A stretch of 64,000 bases of DNA, from assembly GCA_016716225.1 (NCBI GenBank), contig JADJWT010000001.1:1488001-1552000 (forward strand). The letters run 5' to 3'. The notes under the pieces are model-generated. The model saw only the letters and a list, made by a program, of their open reading frames with translations, was not told the DNA's origin and did not search any database. The stretch comes from Ignavibacteriota bacterium. GTDB lineage: Bacteria; Bacteroidota; Ignavibacteria; Ignavibacteriales; Melioribacteraceae. Shown in pieces: positions 45,798 to 54,283 of the stretch. A program made the position numbers and the translations under genes. The first letter of the stretch is position 1. Each line of letters opens with the position of its first letter.

Positions 45798-46859
45798 CTA
45801 TTCAGATTTTCTTAAAAATTTCGGTTCTTCAATTGTGAGAATTAAAGAAATTCGGTGTGTTTCCGGAAGACTATTAATTTTTGATTCGTTAAAAGTTGCA
45901 AATGTGTAATCAATATTTAATTTGGGAAGTTTTACTCCGGCTCCAATTGTAAATTGTTTTACATCGTTATAACCACCGCGTAACGCAACAATATTTTTGA
46001 AATTATATTCCATTCCAATTCTCGGATCAAAACTTACCGGACCTAAACTAAATATGGAAGCAGTTTGGCGGTTTTCAAATCTAAGATCAAAATCTAAAGC
46101 GGGAGTTATTGCTCCTCCTAGAAAATCAAACTTATATGCGGTTCCAATTTTTAAAGTAGGAGAAATTAGTTCGTTTCTACCGGTATCCCAAGCAAGTAAG
46201 GTTGTTGTTGCATCCATAAAATTTGCGCCGAGAGAAAAATTTTCATAAGGCATATAAACTGCGCCAACATCAAAGCCAATTCCCGTTGCGGCAAATTCTG
46301 CAATATCTCTTCTAATAAATTTTACATTTGCGCCCCAATAAAATTTATTAGAATGTCTTTTTGCAAAAGTTAAGAAGAAAGCCCAATCTGTATTGCTGAA
46401 CTCAGTAATTTTTGTTCTATCCAAACCCCAATTTGGATGTAGCAATTGCCAATTGGGATCATTAAAATTTATCACTTCGCCAGTAACTTTATCAACACCG
46501 GCATTTCTAGTATCGTAAATTCCATCAATGCTTAAACGGATTGCACTGATTCCAAAACTCATATCTTTTCCGTAAGGAATTGCAACAGCGGCGTAATTAT
46601 AATTTACGAGACTTCCAAAGTGCTCTTCATGCATTAAAGAAATTTGCGGATAATTCATGTGAGCTAAACCGGCGGGATTCCAGTATCCGGCTGTAATATC
46701 GCTTGCAACGGCAACACTTGCGCCGCCCATTCCCAAAGCTCTTCCGCCAACACCAAGTGATAAAAACTCACCTGAATATTTACCAATTTCAGTTTGTGCA
46801 AATAAACTTGTTAAAGCGGTTAAAATTACAAAGGTTACTGTATATAATTGTTTAAGCAT
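45798..46859 (-). CDS. PorV/PorQ-family outer-membrane protein
   Basis: A 353-residue FadL-like beta-barrel. The signal peptide ends at SLFAQ. The family signature is strong: EFLSLGVGGRALGMGGASVA, followed by AGYWNPAGLA. The ending 'RISLILTIEEP' is a typical last strand. PorV and PorQ are T9SS outer-membrane components: PorV shuttles cargo from the translocon to the attachment complex. Several likely T9SS cargo proteins are encoded in this window, so a role in their secretion is plausible. PorV and PorQ cannot be told apart here. Confidence 0.82.
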   Translation of the reverse strand: MLKQLYTVTFVILTALTSLFAQTEIGKYSGEFLSLGVGGRALGMGGASVAVASDITAGYWNPAGLAHMNYPQISLMHEEHFGSLVNYNYAAVAIPYGKDMSFGISAIRLSIDGIYDTRNAGVDKVTGEVINFNDPNWQLLHPNWGLDRTKITEFSNTDWAFFLTFAKRHSNKFYWGANVKFIRRDIAEFAATGIGFDVGAVYMPYENFSLGANFMDATTTLLAWDTGRNELISPTLKIGTAYKFDFLGGAITPALDFDLRFENRQTASIFSLGPVSFDPRIGMEYNFKNIVALRGGYNDVKQFTIGAGVKLPKLNIDYTFATFNESKINSLPETHRISLILTIEEPKFLRKSE

Positions 46860-47054
46860 AAAATTCTTTATAAAATGTTAAATATTATCGGAATAATTAA
46901 GTGAAAAAACAGAAATATTATGTTAAAATCAAGGTCAAATATTTGCGTATGAAATTAAACAATTCATCAAATAAATGAAAATTATTTAATTCACTTTACG
47001 AAAATTGTAAAATTTGAGGAAAATCTTTGTGTGGAAATATCAAGTTAAGAATTT

Positions 47055-47240
47055 TCAAACAAGCAATATTGCCATTAATCCGATAATTACATACAGAATA
47101 ATTAGTCCAAAACTTATATAAGTTTTAGTTTTATCTGTTTCGGAAATTTTAACAATTTTAACTTTTTCCTTATCGGACTCATTTTCCATAACATCATGTT
47201 TTTCTTTAAAAAGATCTTCGGTAAAAATTCTTTCAGCCAT
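47055..47240 (-). CDS. Microprotein with one C-terminal membrane helix (61 aa)
   Basis: From ATG 47240 it reads MAERIFTEDLFKEKHD, then an acidic/lysine-rich stretch and a C-terminal hydrophobic helix (YISFGLIILYVIIGLMAILLV) that ends the protein. A longer form could start at GTG 47297 (80 aa). The ATG form aligns better with the protein at 50889 (IFTEDLFKE versus IYPENYLKE). It follows another microprotein gene at 47303. Function unknown. Confidence 0.6.
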   Translation of the reverse strand: MAERIFTEDLFKEKHDVMENESDKEKVKIVKISETDKTKTYISFGLIILYVIIGLMAILLV

Positions 47241-47302
47241 AAAATTCTCATTTGACTTTAAGTTTTTAAAATCACCAATGTTAATTACTTTTGCCACAAT
47301 TA

Positions 47303-47452
47303 TTAAATAATAAAAAGAGATAAAACAATTAAAACAACATAAATTGCAATTAGCATCAGATTTTGATTTCTAAATCTCTTTTTATTGAACATAAGTTCTT
47401 TCAGTTCTTTTTCTGATAATTGACTTTCTTCAATTTTATTATCAAGGTTCAT
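47303..47452 (-). CDS. Microprotein with one C-terminal membrane helix (49 aa)
   Basis: Starts at ATG 47452 and ends at TAA 47305-47303. The first ~28 residues are charged (NLDNKIEESQLSEKELKEL). The last ~20 are a hydrophobic helix (LMLIAIYVVLIVLSLFII). No Shine-Dalgarno is seen. A perfect CRP/FNR-like palindrome lies 85 nt upstream. It is followed within 65 nt by the microprotein at 47055, so the two are likely one transcript. Function unknown. Confidence 0.6.
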   Translation of the reverse strand: MNLDNKIEESQLSEKELKELMFNKKRFRNQNLMLIAIYVVLIVLSLFII

Positions 47453-47537
47453 AGTTTTAAGGGGGAAAGTTTAACATATTTATTAACTTATTGCTATATA
47501 GTCCATCTTCTATGTTTTTTGTAAATTAATTTTAATT

Positions 47538-47553
47538 TGTGATATAAATCACA
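47538..47553. promoter_or_regulatory. CRP/FNR-like palindrome
   Basis: TGTGA-TATAAA-TCACA, a perfect match to the CRP-type consensus halves. It lies 85 nt upstream of the microprotein at 47303-47452. No Crp/Fnr gene is in the window. Confidence 0.55.
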
Positions 47554-47832
47554 TTAAATATGAAATGTCTTTTTTACGAAGTAATCAATTGATGTAGTTT
47601 TCTTGTTTAAAATCCAAAAAAAAATATTTTAGTAAATATGTAACCTTAAATATTTAATAGAAATATTTTCATTAAAAAAAACAATATTTTAAATGCTCTT
47701 TCCCACCATAAAATTTATTTTTTTCTGAAATTCTAAAATATTTAAATAGTTATATGTAATAAGATTTATATTCTTTAATAATATAATTTTCAAAAATTAA
47801 TTTGAAATTTCAACCTATGATAAAGAAGTTAT

Positions 47833-47881
47833 TTATAATGTTACTTTAACGAATTGAATATTTATCATAGTAACATTATAA
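47833..47881. repeat. 13-bp perfect inverted repeat downstream of the BNR gene
   Basis: TTATAATGTTACT (47833-47845) is the exact reverse complement of AGTAACATTATAA (47869-47881), with a 23-nt spacer. It lies 12 nt past the stop of the minus-strand gene at 47893. It may be a transcript-end hairpin, but no U-run follows. Confidence 0.6.
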
Positions 47882-47892
47882 TTTAGTAAAAA

Positions 47893-50736
47893 CTATTCAA
47901 AAGTAATAGCTGTGGGTGACATTATAGGTAAGTGATTCCTATGGTATATAACAATAAAGTAATCACCTGCGGCAACATCAAAATTTAAATTCGTAAATCC
48001 GTCAGCATCTACTATAGTCCCATTGTTTTTGAGTAAACCAGCTTTTTGTTTAATTATTGTTGTTGCAGTTGAAGGAGAAGCCCCAGTGCGTAATTCAACT
48101 AATACCCAATCTACTATATCATTTTCAATATTTGCTGTAATATTTTCTGTATAATTCCAAGGGTCTGTATTAAACGGTTGTGATGATGGGATAGTAAAAT
48201 TAGAATTCATATTTGTACCACTATAAGCTCCTTCAATAAAAACTCTTAAGTCCACATAAATTTTTTCAAGCGGAGAATCAATTTGCATTTCAAACACACC
48301 TCTTCCATGAGATGCTGCTCTTAACAAGCGTGTTGCTCCGTTTACATAAAAATCAAAATCTAAAACCGGGACAAATGGCAAACCATTACTTAATTTATGC
48401 CAATCAGTTCCGCCGTCGTTTGACCAGTAAACTCCAAAATCATTGGCAACATATAAATGGTTTGTATCTGCTGGATCAACAAATAAATCATTGTGTGCAA
48501 TTTTAGGCAGATTTCCGCTAATATCTGTCCAAGTAGTTCCAAAATCTGTTGTTTTTAAAACTTGTCCAACACCATAAGAAACTCTGCATAAATAAAAAGT
48601 GTTTTCATCTAATGGATCAGCAATTGCTCTCTGAATACTTGTAGGAGAAAAACCAGAAGCAGCTAAATTGCCTGTGATTGTTGTCCAATTTATTGCTTCA
48701 TTAGATGAAATATAAACATCCGGTGTTGCATCCAAATAGCTTGCAACAGCCATTAACTTATTAGTATTTACAGAAGAATGAGCTATTGAAGTTAGAGCAT
48801 TTGATGTTATAGTTCCAGACAAATAATACCAAGTTGCTCCACTATCGACTGATCGAATTATTCTATCTTGCCAACCCGCATAAATAACAGCCGAATTTGA
48901 TGGATGTTGCCAAAATGGTGCAACCCATGCATTTGTATTATCACTTCCAACCATTCCAAGCCAAGTTGTGCCACCATCAATGCTTCTCATTAAATATCCT
49001 CGTTGTGTACTCATAAATATATTATTTGAATTGTTATAGTCAACGAAGCAATGCATTCCATCACCGCTTGTTTCAAATTCCCAATCAGTTGCACCTCTAT
49101 CACTTGTGCTAAAATTTCCATTATCTTGTGCTCCGCCAAAAATGATATTTGCATTATTTGGATCAGATGCAATATTATAAAATTGAATGGTATTAATATT
49201 ATTATTTATATGGTTAAATGTAGCTCCGCCATCTGTTGATTTGTAAATCCCACCATCGCAGCCGACATAAATAATATCTGAATTTGATTGAGCGTAAACA
49301 ATTTTGTGTATATCTACATGCATTGGAGCATCCCAAGCTCCTGCAGTTGTAAAAATGGGGGGAGAATTACGTAAAAAAGAAATATTAGTACCATCAATAG
49401 TTTTACTAATTTCAACGTTACCAAAAAATACATTATCAGAATTTGACGGATTTACATCTAAACATAAATCATACCAACCTTGATCATCAACTTTAGTCCC
49501 ATCATAAGATCCTGCAATATTAACACCCGCAGAAATTTGTGTCCAATTAACTCCCCCATCTATTGACTTATAAGCAACTGTTCTATGTCCGCTTGCGAAA
49601 TTAACACCATTATTCAATAAAGCATAAATTGTTGCCGGTGTTGATGGTGATTGTGAAAACTGAATTCTACGGATTAAATTTGCTGCCGGTAAACCAGTAT
49701 TACTTTGAGTCCATGTTGCTCCAGCATCATTTGAAATTAAAAATCCCCCACTGGAATTGTTTCCCCCAATTCCAGCATAGGCAATATTTAAGTTTAATGG
49801 ATGGAATTGTACATCAAATGCATCTCTAAGATTTATTACTCTAGTCCATGTAGCGCCTGCATCGCTGCTTCTCCATACACCTTCATTGGTTGGAAGTTGA
49901 TTATGCCAATTACCTGAACCTAAGGCTGCTAAAATGATGTTAGAATTATGTGGACTTACCGCAATATCTCCAAATTGAGTTTGAGTGCCAATTCCGTTTG
50001 TTAATTTCGTCCAACTAACGCCTCCGTCTGTTGATTTATAAAGTCCATCTCCTTCAAAAGTAACATCATTATTTCCAGCCATTGATTCACCACTTCCTGC
50101 ATAAACTATGTTCGGATTGTTGGGATCAATTGCAATTGCACCAAAAGTGAGAAGATTTAAATCACCGCTCATGTCTGTCCAATTATTTCCACCATTAACA
50201 GTTTTCCAAATTCCACCTGCAGCAGCGCCAATATATACAGTATTTGGATCAGTTGGGTGAACTGCAACACCTCTTACTCTGCCGCTTACTTTTCCCCACT
50301 GTTGAATAAAGGGATGAATATTACCAAGATTATCAACATATGTTGATGATGTCATATCTATTGCTTTTGGACCAATATTCGTCCACATATCTGAGGTTGT
50401 TTGAATTTTATTGCCTTTTTGAACAAATGTTTTAATTTTGCTTAATTCTTCTATCTTCTGTTGTTGAATAAAATTTTTAGGGAAAACACCTTCATTATTT
50501 TCTCTTGTTCTGTAAAACCATTCTAAACGTTTAAAAGAATTTTTATTACGAATATCTTCTGGTACCGAATCCCATTTTTCATTTGGTTCTATACCTAATG
50601 GTCTGGAATTTGATGATTGCGGCAGTGTTGCTGGTATATTTAATAAATTCGGTTGAACTGGTTGTGCAATAATTGAGACAGAATGTATTATTATTAAATA
50701 TAAAAAATGAAATCTTAAATTGTAAAATGTTTTCAT
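47893..50736 (-). CDS. Secreted BNR/sortilin-like propeller protein with an HRNHL C-terminal domain
   Basis: A 947-residue secreted protein, signal peptide ~1-25 (FLYLIIIHSVSIIAQ). Residues ~115-800 hold many BNR/Asp-box blades ('GGIWKTVNGGNNWTDMSGDL', 'DGGVSWTKLTNGIG', 'SDAGATWTRVINL'), as in sortilin and sialidase-like surface propellers. The C-terminal ~130 residues form a different domain (VDWVLVELRTGASPSTATTI ... YFIVIYHRNHLPIMS) shared with the protein at 53071. There is no NPFNP sorting motif, so its export route is not explained by T9SS as seen here. No sialidase catalytic residues were identified. Confidence 0.8.
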   Translation of the reverse strand: MKTFYNLRFHFLYLIIIHSVSIIAQPVQPNLLNIPATLPQSSNSRPLGIEPNEKWDSVPEDIRNKNSFKRLEWFYRTRENNEGVFPKNFIQQQKIEELSKIKTFVQKGNKIQTTSDMWTNIGPKAIDMTSSTYVDNLGNIHPFIQQWGKVSGRVRGVAVHPTDPNTVYIGAAAGGIWKTVNGGNNWTDMSGDLNLLTFGAIAIDPNNPNIVYAGSGESMAGNNDVTFEGDGLYKSTDGGVSWTKLTNGIGTQTQFGDIAVSPHNSNIILAALGSGNWHNQLPTNEGVWRSSDAGATWTRVINLRDAFDVQFHPLNLNIAYAGIGGNNSSGGFLISNDAGATWTQSNTGLPAANLIRRIQFSQSPSTPATIYALLNNGVNFASGHRTVAYKSIDGGVNWTQISAGVNIAGSYDGTKVDDQGWYDLCLDVNPSNSDNVFFGNVEISKTIDGTNISFLRNSPPIFTTAGAWDAPMHVDIHKIVYAQSNSDIIYVGCDGGIYKSTDGGATFNHINNNINTIQFYNIASDPNNANIIFGGAQDNGNFSTSDRGATDWEFETSGDGMHCFVDYNNSNNIFMSTQRGYLMRSIDGGTTWLGMVGSDNTNAWVAPFWQHPSNSAVIYAGWQDRIIRSVDSGATWYYLSGTITSNALTSIAHSSVNTNKLMAVASYLDATPDVYISSNEAINWTTITGNLAASGFSPTSIQRAIADPLDENTFYLCRVSYGVGQVLKTTDFGTTWTDISGNLPKIAHNDLFVDPADTNHLYVANDFGVYWSNDGGTDWHKLSNGLPFVPVLDFDFYVNGATRLLRAASHGRGVFEMQIDSPLEKIYVDLRVFIEGAYSGTNMNSNFTIPSSQPFNTDPWNYTENITANIENDIVDWVLVELRTGASPSTATTIIKQKAGLLKNNGTIVDADGFTNLNFDVAAGDYFIVIYHRNHLPIMSPTAITFE

Positions 50737-50844
50737 GAAACCTCAAAATAGTTTTTTTGTGTGAATTAAAAAGTTATATGTAGAAAAGTTGGAATACTAA
50801 ATGACCAATTTAATTAATAATCCATCTAGTCTTATTTGTGTATA

Positions 50845-50872
50845 AAAAAACCTGCAGAAAAGCAGGTTTTTT
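50845..50872. terminator. Rho-independent terminator
   Basis: AAAAAACCTGC (50845-50855) pairs with GCAGGTTTTTT (50862-50872) around a 6-nt loop, 16 nt beyond the stop of the minus-strand microprotein at 50889. T-runs occur on both strands. Confidence 0.9.
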
Positions 50873-50888
50873 AATAAATAACCATTCT

Positions 50889-51059
50889 TTAGACTACAAT
50901 AACAGAAATGAAAAGTAAAAGAACATAAACAGTTCCCATACCAATTTTTAAATAAAGTTCTTTCTTTTTTTGAATTTCAAGAACATTTAAATATTCATCT
51001 GTTTGTGCAACAAAATCTTCTTTAAGGTAATTTTCCGGGTATATATTTGTAAATTCCAT
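50889..51059 (-). CDS. Microprotein with one C-terminal membrane helix (56 aa)
   Basis: Starts at ATG 51059 with GAGGA 8 nt upstream. The first ~36 residues are polar and charged (IYPENYLKEDFVAQTDEYL, then IQKKKELYLK). The last ~17 are hydrophobic (GTVYVLLLFISVIVV) and end the protein. It begins 17 nt after the stop of the T9SS gene at 51077, so they are co-transcribed, and a strong terminator follows it. Function unknown. Confidence 0.65.
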   Translation of the reverse strand: MEFTNIYPENYLKEDFVAQTDEYLNVLEIQKKKELYLKIGMGTVYVLLLFISVIVV

Positions 51060-51076
51060 TTTTGTATCCTCAATTT

Positions 51077-52210
51077 TTATTTCATTAACATCATTTTTTT
51101 AACTTGTTTGAAATTTTTTGATTCAATTGAATACAAATAAATTCCGCTTGCTAATTGATATCCTGATGAGAAAGCATTAAAATCAACTTGATGGAAACCT
51201 GCTTTCAAATCTTCATTTAATATTGATGCAACTTTTTCACCTAAAACATTATAAATATTGATGCTCACTTTTGCATCTTCCGGCAAAGAAAATTTAATAT
51301 TTGTATTTGGGTTAAAAGGATTCGGATAATTTTGCATAAGTTCATATTTAGTAGGTAAAACTTCAATTTCTACAGCTTCAGAGTAATCGAAAGTTCCATC
51401 AATATCAATTTGTTTTAAGCGGTACATAAATTTACTTCCGCCGGTTAAATTTTTATCTGTAAATGAATAAATTTTTGGTGAATTGCTATTACCGTGTCCT
51501 TCAACAAAACCAACTTTTTCCCAAGTTTCTGTTTCTTCTGATGCTAAAACATTTTCACTTTTAACGTTTACGTTTTCACTTTTTACTATGCTTCTTTCAA
51601 TTTCAAAGCCGTAATTATTTACTTCTGTAGCAGTTTCCCAATTTAATTGAGCTTTTACACCTTCAACAGCATTAACAGAAAATGATGAAAGTTCTACGGG
51701 GAGAGGTGAGGAATCCAAATTTCCGTTTAAAGTTGCAATAATATTTTCATCATCTCCTTGAAAAAAAGCAGTGCTAGCAGGAACCCAACTAATTCCAGCA
51801 TTAGCTGCAAAATTATTTATTGGTATACGAACTGTAAATAGTAAATACTTCTGACCTTCAACAAGTGCTAGGCTGTTACCATTATAAGTCCAATTAGTTT
51901 CAACGTTAATTTGATTTGAAACAATAGATGCAGTAATACTATAATCAGCGTTATTGAAAAAAGGCCCTTTTGCATCAATTACTGGTATCGGTGTTGAGGA
52001 GAACCCAGTCCAGCTAAAAGTAAATCTCGCACTACCACCTTTTAGAAAATTAGAAAAAAAGTTTGCGCCCCAATTTGAAGTTCTGGTTATGGAAACATCA
52101 AATTTATAAAGTCCAGCCTGAACTCTTCCATTCTCTAAATCAAAAGTTGCGGTATTTTGACCAAGGTTTATTTGTATTGCGATAATAACGAGTATAAATA
52201 TTTTTTTCAT
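51077..52210 (-). CDS. T9SS-secreted cohesin-like protein
   Basis: A 377-residue secreted protein with a signal peptide ending near INLGQ. Residues ~18-165 resemble the cohesin-like beta-sandwich of T9SS proteins (GLYKFDVSITRTSNWG). Residues ~170-285 hold a fibronectin-like module that begins LPVELSSFSVNAVEGV and reads WETATEVNNYGFEIERS. Residues ~290-377 are the sorting domain (NYPNPFNPNTNIKFSLP, ending KKMMLMK). A purine-rich repeat is translated in frame in the middle module (VKSENVNVKSENV). GGAGA precedes the ATG. The neighbouring upstream gene encodes a dockerin-like protein, so a cohesin-dockerin partnership is possible. Confidence 0.78.
   Translation of the reverse strand: MKKIFILVIIAIQINLGQNTATFDLENGRVQAGLYKFDVSITRTSNWGANFFSNFLKGGSARFTFSWTGFSSTPIPVIDAKGPFFNNADYSITASIVSNQINVETNWTYNGNSLALVEGQKYLLFTVRIPINNFAANAGISWVPASTAFFQGDDENIIATLNGNLDSSPLPVELSSFSVNAVEGVKAQLNWETATEVNNYGFEIERSIVKSENVNVKSENVLASEETETWEKVGFVEGHGNSNSPKIYSFTDKNLTGGSKFMYRLKQIDIDGTFDYSEAVEIEVLPTKYELMQNYPNPFNPNTNIKFSLPEDAKVSINIYNVLGEKVASILNEDLKAGFHQVDFNAFSSGYQLASGIYLYSIESKNFKQVKKMMLMK
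51551..51587 (-). repeat. Purine-rich GTGAAAA-type element inside a coding region
   Basis: On the minus strand it reads AGTGAAAACGTAAACG followed by TTAAAAGTGAAAATG, translated as KSENVNVKSENV. It is very similar to the intergenic element at 45083-45142 and to the insertion at 12786-12818. Confidence 0.5.
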
Positions 52211-52238
52211 TTTATTTCTCCAGTGAATAATTCAATTT

Positions 52239-52700
52239 TTAATTTGGAACATGTGTTTGTGGTGTTGTAGGTTTATTATTGTTGACAACGGCTTTATCTG
52301 CATTTGTTACACTTCCATCCCAATTTAAATCTCCTACATGATATCCTTCAAACACTTTGGCACTATTTATAGGTGCTTTATCTGCATTTGTAATACTTCC
52401 ATCATTATTTGCATCTCCATTCCACATTGCAAAAACATTCGGTGCAACTTCTTTCATTGGTGGAGTCGTAATATTGGGATTTACATAAGCAGCACCTGAA
52501 ACTGTAAAATCATAAGTCGCAACATTTGTAGCTTGCGGTGAGTTTATTCCGCCAACTTTACTAGAAATTTCTGCATTTTGTTTGTTAACAATTTCTGTTT
52601 TTTCAGCGGGGGAACTTTCTGTAATTTTCTTGCTTGTTTGAGCATTTAGTACACAAACCGAAACAAGAAAAAAGACAACAAGTATAATTTGATTTTTCAT
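52239..52700 (-). CDS. Secreted dockerin-like protein
   Basis: A 153-residue secreted protein. The ATG at 52700 is preceded by a strong GGAGGA (52703-52708); an in-frame TTG at 52724 is unlikely. After the signal peptide (ending VLNAQ) comes a Ser/Lys-rich stretch, then YDFTVSGAAYVNP ... VFAMWNGD. Two dockerin-type EF loops end the protein: GDANNDGSITNAD and GDLNWDGSVTNAD. It looks like the second half of a module whose first half (HRNHL domain) is encoded next door at 53071. It lies 28 nt before the cohesin-like gene. Confidence 0.75.
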   Translation of the reverse strand: MKNQIILVVFFLVSVCVLNAQTSKKITESSPAEKTEIVNKQNAEISSKVGGINSPQATNVATYDFTVSGAAYVNPNITTPPMKEVAPNVFAMWNGDANNDGSITNADKAPINSAKVFEGYHVGDLNWDGSVTNADKAVVNNNKPTTPQTHVPN

Positions 52701-53070
52701 ATCCTCCTCTTTGGATGTTCTCAAATATATATTATTAAAATTTTAACATTGTGACTTTAATCATTGTTTAATTAGAAAGTAGATAAAAATTTGTAAAGTT
52801 TTGAAACAATTTTAAATCTTTTTTTACATTAAAATTACGAATGTGAACTTTATCACACTCTAATAAGACAACTTGTATTAAAATAAGTTATTTTATTACC
52901 AATAAATGTGTTTTATATCAAATCTTAAAAAGATGGAATCTTTTATAAAGATCACATCTTTATTAAATTCCGTGTTTACAAAGAACGGTTATTAAAAAAT
53001 TATAAAAACAAACTTTTTTTAACTTCTAAAAACATACTCCTAACTACTTTAATTCATACTCCCAAAATTT
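52701..53070. other. Intergenic region with CRP/FNR-like palindromes
   Basis: No gene is visible. It holds one full CRP/FNR-like palindrome (52842-52857) and two weaker ones, TGTGA-CTTTAA-TCATT at 52750 and TGTGT-TTTATA-TCAAA at 52907. Confidence 0.45.
52842..52857. promoter_or_regulatory. CRP/FNR-like palindrome
   Basis: TGTGA-ACTTTA-TCACA, a perfect match to the two consensus halves, about 140 nt upstream of the dockerin-like gene start. Confidence 0.5.
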
Positions 53071-53961
53071 TTAATTACTTTCCCAATCCAAAATTTCAGG
53101 TGAACTTGTCATAATTTGCAAATGATTTCTGTGTTTAATAGAAATGTTATAACTTCCATCTACTGCTGCCGGAACTCCGGTATGTAAATTTCCTAAATCA
53201 TCAATTATATAACCATCGCTATTAACAAAAGCAGAACGCGAAGCTAAAACTCCAAATGGGGAAGTTGAACTTCTTAAACTTACTAAAACCCAATCTACTG
53301 CATTTGCCGGAATATTTTGGGCAGTTCTCGGATCTTCGGAATAAGGTGAAACATCCAGAATTATTGAATTTATTGAAGGTGACATTGCGTTACTAGTATA
53401 TGGTCCTTGCAAAAATACTCTTGCGGCAACCCCAATACCTTCCGCAATTGTAATATCAGAAATTCCGGTTGGAATATTTACATTTGCAGCACTAATAATT
53501 GTATTCGGTGTTGAAGAAGTATTATTGTATCCTGACAAATTTGTACCGACTTTTTTATAAATAAAAGGGGTTGTAATTCCATTTTTTTCATCGTTAGAAC
53601 CAGTAGAAACAAATTCCGATTGAACAGTTGTATTTAAAGCAGAACCGGTATTATTAAAATTAAAACTTCTCAAAAAGGATTTTGGAGCGGTGGAAAGCGC
53701 AGTTCCTGTAGTTCTTTTAATTGTTCCGGTAAAACCGTTTCCTAAAGTTAAACCCGCAAATTCAGTTTCGTTTGTTCTGCTTCCTGAAGAAACCACACCT
53801 TTTAAATAACCTGTTCCATTTTCAACAACATCCCCTGAAACTTCTATAAACAATCCCCCGGAAGTTTCCACGAGCATGTTGTTGTTTATTTCTATATCTA
53901 TTTGAGCATTTACCAAAACAGTTATCCACAAAAATAAAATTATTGTATAGATAATTTTCAT
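53071..53961 (-). CDS. Secreted protein with HRNHL domain
   Basis: About 296 residues starting at ATG 53961, 6 nt after GAGG (a GTG two codons upstream is less likely). A signal peptide (IILFLWITVLVNAQ) is followed by a beta-rich region with many Gly/Thr/Ser residues. The C-terminal ~130 residues match the end of the propeller protein at 47893 (VDWVLVSLRSSTSPFGVL ... NISIKHRNHLQIMTSSPE). The protein stops just after this domain. In related bacteria, as I recall, this domain is usually followed by a dockerin-like unit; here that unit is the separate gene at 52239. No catalytic motif is seen. Confidence 0.7.
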   Translation of the reverse strand: MKIIYTIILFLWITVLVNAQIDIEINNNMLVETSGGLFIEVSGDVVENGTGYLKGVVSSGSRTNETEFAGLTLGNGFTGTIKRTTGTALSTAPKSFLRSFNFNNTGSALNTTVQSEFVSTGSNDEKNGITTPFIYKKVGTNLSGYNNTSSTPNTIISAANVNIPTGISDITIAEGIGVAARVFLQGPYTSNAMSPSINSIILDVSPYSEDPRTAQNIPANAVDWVLVSLRSSTSPFGVLASRSAFVNSDGYIIDDLGNLHTGVPAAVDGSYNISIKHRNHLQIMTSSPEILDWESN

Positions 53962-54032
53962 ATTCACCTCAAGAGTTTAAATAAGTCACATTGTCGTTTA
54001 TTTAAATAAACCAAATAAATTCTGGTTAATCA

Positions 54033-54050
54033 ACTACCTATATGGGTAGT
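54033..54050. promoter_or_regulatory. Palindrome in the upstream region of the HRNHL gene
   Basis: ACTACC (54033-54038) and GGTAGT (54045-54050) are inverted arms around TATATG, 72 nt upstream of the gene at 53071-53961. Possible operator; no regulator can be assigned. Confidence 0.3.
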
Positions 54051-54054
54051 AATT

Positions 54055-54118
54055 ATGAAAAAAGTGTAAACGTAAGACATAAAACGAAAAAGAGAAACTA
54101 AAAAAAGTAAAAAAATTA
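54055..54118 (+). repeat. Purine-rich element
   Basis: Runs of ATGAAAAAAGTGTAAACG, ACATAAAACGAAAAAG and AAACTAAAAAAAGTAAAA. Composition and word set match the elements at 45083 and 59787. It lies at the start of a 300-bp patch of several different repeats. Confidence 0.35.
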
Positions 54119-54178
54119 AATTCATCATTCTTGGGATTGTTTTTACAAAGCAATCTGTTTTTAGATTCCGAAATCCTA

Positions 54179-54227
54179 AAACCTCCGAGGTTTTCAAACC
54201 AATTCTGTTACTAAACCTCGGAGGTTT
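54179..54227. repeat. Nested AAACCTC(C/G)GAGGTTT inverted repeat
   Basis: AAACCTCCGAGGTTT (54179-54193) and AAACCTCGGAGGTTT (54213-54227) are each palindromic and are reverse complements of each other, separated by 19 nt. The element is GC-rich against an AT-rich background and has no coding role. Confidence 0.75.
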
Positions 54228-54283
54228 CTAAAATTCAATAAAACAATATCGCAAACCAAAAAGACACATATTATTTTACATTT

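Larger units (their letters stand above)
47453..47892. other. Intergenic region with a CRP/FNR-like site and a long inverted repeat
   Basis: No gene is visible. Close to the microprotein start it holds a full CRP/FNR-like palindrome (47538-47553). Next to the stop of the propeller gene it holds a 13-bp inverted repeat (47833-47881). The rest is featureless AT-rich DNA. Confidence 0.5.
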
